Source of the DNA: Juglans regia | Taxonomy: Eukaryota; Streptophyta; Magnoliopsida; Fagales; Juglandaceae | Assembly: GCF_001411555.2 (NCBI RefSeq) | Contig: NC_049904.1 | Location: 20,101,370-20,165,369 of the forward strand | Length of the DNA: 64,000 nucleotides | Direction: 5' to 3' | Shown here: positions 59,270 to 64,000 of the stretch, piece after piece | How the letters are laid out: the number at the start of each line of letters is the position of its first letter | How positions within the stretch are numbered: the first letter of the stretch is position 1 | Program-made: the position numbers and the translations under genes | Notes under the pieces: model-generated | The model's database searches: none | What the model saw: only the letters and a program-made list of their open reading frames with translations | What the model was told of the DNA's origin: nothing

Positions 59270-60350
59270 TAAAATTTCTTCCTCGAAATTGGCGAGGTCA
59301 ACATTAAGACTAAGACAGGAATAAGATTCAACTAAGAGCAGACTTAAGAACATACCGCCAAAATAGTTCGGCAAGGCCACTCTATAAGCAACAAGCCCAA
59401 CCTTCTCTACGATCTGAAAAGGGCCAACATAACTTGGACTAAGCTTTCATTTCTTACCAGAGCGCTTAACGCCTTTCATAAGAGAGACTTTAAGATAAAC
59501 CCAATCACCTACTTCAAATGATAAGTCTCTTCTTCTTGTATCTGCGTGACTCTTCTGGCGACTTTGTGCTTCTGCCATTTTAGTCCTTATAAGCTGAACT
59601 TGATCCTTCATTTCTTGAATTATCCGAGGCCCAAACAATTTACTCTCACCAACTTCGTCCCAACACAAAGGAGATCTACACTTTCTTCCATACAAAGCTT
59701 CATACGGGGCCATCTGAATGGAGGAATGAAAACTGTTATTATAAGAGAACTCAATAAACGGCAAGTGGTTCTCCCAACTTCCTTGAAATTCCATGACACA
59801 AGACCGCAACATATCCTCCAGAGTCTGAATAGTACGCTCTGTTTGACCGTCAGTCTGGGGGTGATACGCAGAACTAAACTTCAACTTAGTGCCTAAGGCT
59901 GCCTGGAAACTCTTCAAAAAATGGGACGTGAACCGCGGGTCCCAATCCGATACAATACTTATGGGTACTCCATGCAAACGTACTATCTTCTTGACATACA
60001 ACCGAGTCAATTTACCCAAAGAATCAGTATTAATAATAGGAAAGAAATGGGCACTCTTGGTCAACCGATCAACAATTACCCAAATTGAGTTCTTCTCACG
60101 AGGGGTCCTCGACAAACCCACAACATCCATAGAAATACCATCCCACTTCCACTCAGGATTAGGGAGAGGTTGAAGTTTACCAACAGATCTTGATGCTCAG
60201 CCTTAACTTGACAGCACGTGGCACATTTCTCAATAAACATGGCGATATCCAACATACTCGTATTAGTCCCCCAGTAGCACATCACGACCATGCTATCCAA
60301 AATCTCATTTTCTACAAGAACCTTAATACAACATCCAGAAAATTCCAATG
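59270..60350 (-). pseudogene. Ty3/gypsy integrase
   Basis: The main open frame (60130-59447, 227 codons) is a gypsy integrase core: MDVVGL (first catalytic Asp), DRLTKSAHF, HGVPISIVSDWDPRFTS (second Asp, residue 62), SSAYHPQTDGQTERTIQ (Glu residue 98; D-35-E spacing intact), NNSFHSSIQMAPYEALYGR and the C-terminal GDWVYLKVS. Upstream in another frame are traces of the zinc-binding domain (CATCCQVKAEHQ, about 60215). A TGA ends the frame at 59447; beyond it PSYVGPFQIVEKVG and VAYRVALP continue to NFEEEILF. A chromodomain expected in chromoviruses is not seen. One frameshift and one stop make it defective. Confidence 0.92.
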
Positions 60351-62859
60351 ATCAATAGCCCTTACAATAATATGTGCCAACCTCAATCAACTCCTATGCT
60401 ACAACTTCTAAACCTCCATTGAATTCTACTTTTGGTAACCTAATAGCCACTTCCAAAGTTAACCATTAATAACAAATTTTGCACAACCAAATAATTAATC
60501 TTCAATTACAAGTATCTTCTCAAAATTCAAGTTACCACTAATTCCTCAAAATCAACACAATCTGAACTCCTGACTACAACAAAAATACCACGCTTCTGCT
60601 GCGCACTCTGATATTCGCCACATGCATAAAGTTTATGTCCTCATAAAACTAACGCCACCGAATACAAGGTGGCTCCATTCCTATTAACAACAAACTCTTA
60701 TCACAATTTGGTAGAAAAATACTATCTCTTCCAAAACCACGAATTATAACTCAAATTCCTCAATTAACTCCTGCTGCCTTGATCAAAATCAAATTCCATA
60801 AAATACATCCATAATCATTGACAGAAAACCAATATCGACCAACCTCAACATCCCAAATTGGAAATAAGCAACCTCAACCCAAAATACATCTATCTCATCT
60901 ACAATAAGGAGCATACCTTAAAAGGCTCGATCCCAACCTGGCGAACCAATAAAAGCGCCTAGAGACTTCTACCTGACAACCTAAACCCAAAAGCTCATCA
61001 CCTAACAACATCTAATCTAGCAGTGACTAAACTTACTGCGAACCACCATTGACTACACCAAAACATTATCAAAACCTCCTTGGAAACTCGCCCACCTATT
61101 TCTACTCCTCCAAGCTAGCATTAACACAAATAGTTCCTTCAATAGTACATCACTATTAAACCTCAAGGCAAACCATACTGCTCAAATCTTCAATCCACCA
61201 AAAGCCATTGCAAAGCACCCAAGGATCCTAGAGCTTTATTAACCCACATACTTGATCATATTATCCACTGCTGATGCCTAAGCTTCAACTTCCAAGATCT
61301 TATCATACACCATACATGACATCCCATCAATCTCTCTTCAAGTTAAATAACAATGTCCTTAATTCAATGAGCTGGACATTCAATCTCCAAAAGAAAGTAT
61401 AACCTCAAAAATTTAAATTCCTAGGTGACCTCAAGTCACAATTAATTCCTGAAGATAATCACAATAACTATTGTCAACCTTGATTCCATTGAGTAATCCA
61501 CTTCAACTGTTTACTCAAATCAACTCATCAAAAATCTCAAAGCCAAGGTCTCTTGAATTAGTACTACTGTATCGACTCCTCTTCAACACCTACCAAAACC
61601 ACTTCTTCCAAACCAAAATGAGATTAGGACCTGTACTCTCCGAAATGTATACACACTCACCATTACTACGCATCAATCTCATGCACCATTAGCCAAAACC
61701 AATAATCCTCCAAACGTACAAGTGATCATCATTACCATTTCCATCGTCTGGACCTATATCCTCAAAATCAATAAGAATCATTTCTTAAATCCTCACCATC
61801 TATTATCCTTAAAATTGATATGGATTAAATCCTCAACTTGTCACTGAAACATTGAGCTAAAAAAAACAATAATTTTCCAAACTAGATCAACATCTTCAAT
61901 CCTCAGAGAATACACAAACTAGATCATCACCTTCCATCTCCAAAGAAATTCTCTCATGAAAAAAATTCTTATATCAGCAACTCAACTCAGATCAATCTTA
62001 TTTTAATTCAGCCATTCAACTCTGCAATTCTAAAACCTTCAACCAGATAAAAATCATTTCTCGAAATCTTCAAGATTGATGACCTTAAATCTAAAACACT
62101 CACCTTATAAAACTTGTAAATTCTAAAACCCCAAATGTTATCAAATTGCTTATCAAGGTCGGCAAGATCGAAAACTTCTAATCCAAGTAATCCCTCAAAT
62201 GCTTATTGAACCTACTAGCTTAAATCCCATAAACTTATTTTCTAAAAACTATGGGGCCTCAAACCTTAGATGAACTCCTCATAAATCTAACCTTGAAATT
62301 CGTTGAACTTACAACCTCCTACCCCAAAGACTCATTACGTAAATTCTACGGAACCTAAAACCTCAATTATCCTAAGCAATTTAAAACTATTCCCCTCCTT
62401 AGCAGCAACTTGAGTTCCTACTCCAATGAGTTCACCCTGACCATGATGTTCAAGCCTCGATATTAAAACAAACCAATCACCAAGAGTTCAGGCCTACTAC
62501 ACCAATTGTTCAAGCCTAACAATGGCATTCTCAGTTGTACCATCTTCCTGTCATAGCACAACCCTTAACCCGCCTTTCAATTTCGAACAAAACAAAATAA
62601 AATAAAATTCCCAAAAATAAAATAACATCTGACAAAATGAATAAAACCAATGAAGTAGTTCACAATAAAATAATTAAAACAATAAAATAACTTACCATAA
62701 AATAAAACAATAAAATAAATAAACAAACAAGTAGTATACAATAAACTAATTAAAACCAATAAAAACCACATACTTTAAATTAAATAATTTCAAATCACAA
62801 CTTTTAAAACTTTCTAGTACTGCACCTACAGGACATGTGGTTTTACCCAGAGCCAAACT
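60351..62859. other. internal region of the gypsy element without genes
   Basis: About 2.5 kb where gag, protease and RT would be expected. No frame longer than about 73 codons. The plus strand is visibly poor in G and rich in A, C and T, with many CAACCTC, CCAATC and ATCCTC phrases. Either a decayed coding region or a LARD-type non-coding interior. Confidence 0.6.
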
Positions 62860-62871
62860 GCTCTGATACCA
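62860..62871 (-). other. primer binding site, initiator Met tRNA
   Basis: The minus strand reads TGGTATCAGAGC, a perfect 12-base match to the common plant initiator-Met PBS, two bases after the 5' LTR end GGCGCCACA. Confidence 0.92.
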
Positions 62872-62873
62872 CC

Positions 62874-64000
62874 TGTGGCGCCCCCGACCCCCATGTAAAG
62901 AAACACAGAAATCGAGACGCCGAGATGATGACAACACGGTCACGCATCCACACGAAAGTGTCAAGTGTGTGTACATGCAACGGTGTACAAAACAACGCAG
63001 CGGATTAGTCAACTAAGTACCAGAATTTAAATACAATTTAAATATCAGTAGAGGTTTAAAAAGTAGTTATACAGTCACCCAAAATTAAAATACAATACAG
63101 TAAAATAAGATAACTAAGCCAGTGATCCCAGATCACTCCTCGGGCGGAGCCGTCTCCTTAGGCTCGCCCTCATCCTCCTCATCTGCATCAAAATCTGCGT
63201 TACCACAAAATGGTACCGCCGGTAAGTATAACCCAAATAACCACGTAATACAATGCATTAATGCAACCAACATGCATGCATATGATGAAATATGCATTTT
63301 CCTCAAAACATCATTTTTCTCGAAAATGATAATTTTCCAACACACGCCAAAATCTCATTTGGCCCAAAATATCCATAAAACATTTTCCCAGAAAATGATT
63401 TACACAAAAATCCAACACACACTATTTTCCCAGAAAATAGCCAATTAATCCATTATTACCATATGCACCATGATCTCCCCTAGGGATCATCCGCACGTCA
63501 TGGCTTCGTAGCGATGCCCAATTCCGCACCCAGCGCGTTCATGGCCAAGCACCCACTATGCAATAAGCGATGCCCAGTTCCGCGCCCAAAAGGACCACGG
63601 AGTCGGCACGAGACCATCTCGTCCGATCCAATTGTCGCCCAACGACAATCTAGGGGACGTTACTCAGTATATTCCGCTCCCGAGTAACTAGAGGAGCTCC
63701 ACCGAGATAATGCCCCATCTCGGATTGGGGTCGTGATACGCACGCACCCAAAATCCATTCTCACATGAAAACCCAGTTTCATTAAACACATGAACATGAA
63801 TACAATACACGAAAACCCAGTTTCCTTTACAAACATGATCATGCGCGCAAAATGTAATGTACATGAACAACACAATATCCAAACCAACAATTACCAACCC
63901 AATCAATCACACAAACAACTCCAATCACCAATCCATCCGACCCCCGTACTCCTTGGACTCAGTCCGGCATGTTCAACCAAATACAGTGAAATGAGTTAGT
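62874..64000 (-). repeat. 5' LTR of the gypsy element, partial
   Basis: Matches 57214-58380 closely, with a deletion of about 55 bp near 63585. The window ends inside it; if as long as the 3' LTR it would run roughly another 0.9-1.0 kb. It contains the acidic frame at 63133-63205. Confidence 0.9.

Larger units (their letters stand above)
57214..64000 (-). mobile_element. Ty3/gypsy element, minus strand, 5' LTR cut by window end
   Basis: 3' LTR (57214-59253), polypurine tract, integrase end of pol (about 59270-60350), a 2.5-kb stretch without recognisable genes, initiator-Met PBS (62860-62871) and 5' LTR (62874 to beyond the window). Both LTRs start (in plus) TGTGGCGCC and are closely similar. 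Gag, protease and RT are missing, so it could only move using proteins from a relative. The integrase type and PBS suggest a Tekay/Del-like chromovirus, inferred from sequence feel rather than a tree. Confidence 0.88.

Noticed and set aside
1..64000. A coherent new cellular gene system or biosynthetic cluster
   Set aside because: Every recognisable gene apart from the LRR pseudogene belongs to a transposon; no group of intact host genes is present.

Overview
This is nuclear DNA from a flowering plant, most likely a woody eudicot. The basis is plant Ty1/copia and Ty3/gypsy retrotransposons with initiator-Met primer binding sites, CACTA-type DNA transposons, a Helitron, MITEs, and one plant LRR receptor-kinase-like gene with a GT-AG intron. 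The abundant small elements with GGCTGTGTTTGG-type ends resemble repeats I associate with Fagales/Juglandaceae, but that is an impression only. There is no bacterial operon, rRNA, CRISPR array or intact cellular gene. The window is a nested transposon graveyard around a decayed LRR receptor-like locus.

Layout. 1-1870: 3' end of a plus-strand copia element (RT/RNase H, direct repeats, PPT, 3' LTR). 1919-5671: a minus-strand copia element, internally deleted. 5672-8477: a duplicated non-coding segment (copy D1) holding a 2.15-kb solo gypsy LTR with a 5-bp TSD. 8478-19294: a 10.8-kb CACTA-like element (A), itself invaded by a tandem TRIM array joined to a Sirevirus-like copia element that carries two antisense coiled-coil ORFs. 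19295-21760: more duplicated segment (D2) and MITE-like DNA. 21900-24190: copia gag split by a LINE-type insertion with a 15-bp TSD. 24200-30066: mostly unassigned, with SINE-like, TIR-element and LTR fragments. 30067-32968: left end of a second CACTA copy (B) abutting an LTR. 34110-34540: copia gag fragment. 35061-35252: MITE with TTA TSD. 35690-38487: LRR receptor-like pseudogene on the minus strand, ending just before the expected membrane helix and kinase.

38620-48963 is the third CACTA copy (C), starting 133 bp upstream of the LRR start codon. It carries an En/Spm Transposase_24-type pseudogene on the left (minus), a Transposase_32-type pseudogene on the right (plus), a hAT-like MITE and a 5.1-kb gypsy LTR. 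48964-50660 is segment copy D3, which preserves the empty target sites of both the solo LTR and CACTA A. 50939-53619 is a non-autonomous Helitron. 54108-54655 repeats part of D3. 56489-56940 is a copia LTR plus RNase H tail. 57214-64000 is a minus-strand gypsy element whose only recognisable gene is the integrase.

The genes do not form a cellular pathway. The interest lies in the insertion history, the two-gene CACTA-like family with a palindromic subterminal motif, the antisense gene pair in the copia element, and a short acidic reading frame kept in three copies of one LTR family. Domain calls come from reading translations by eye; no database search was possible.
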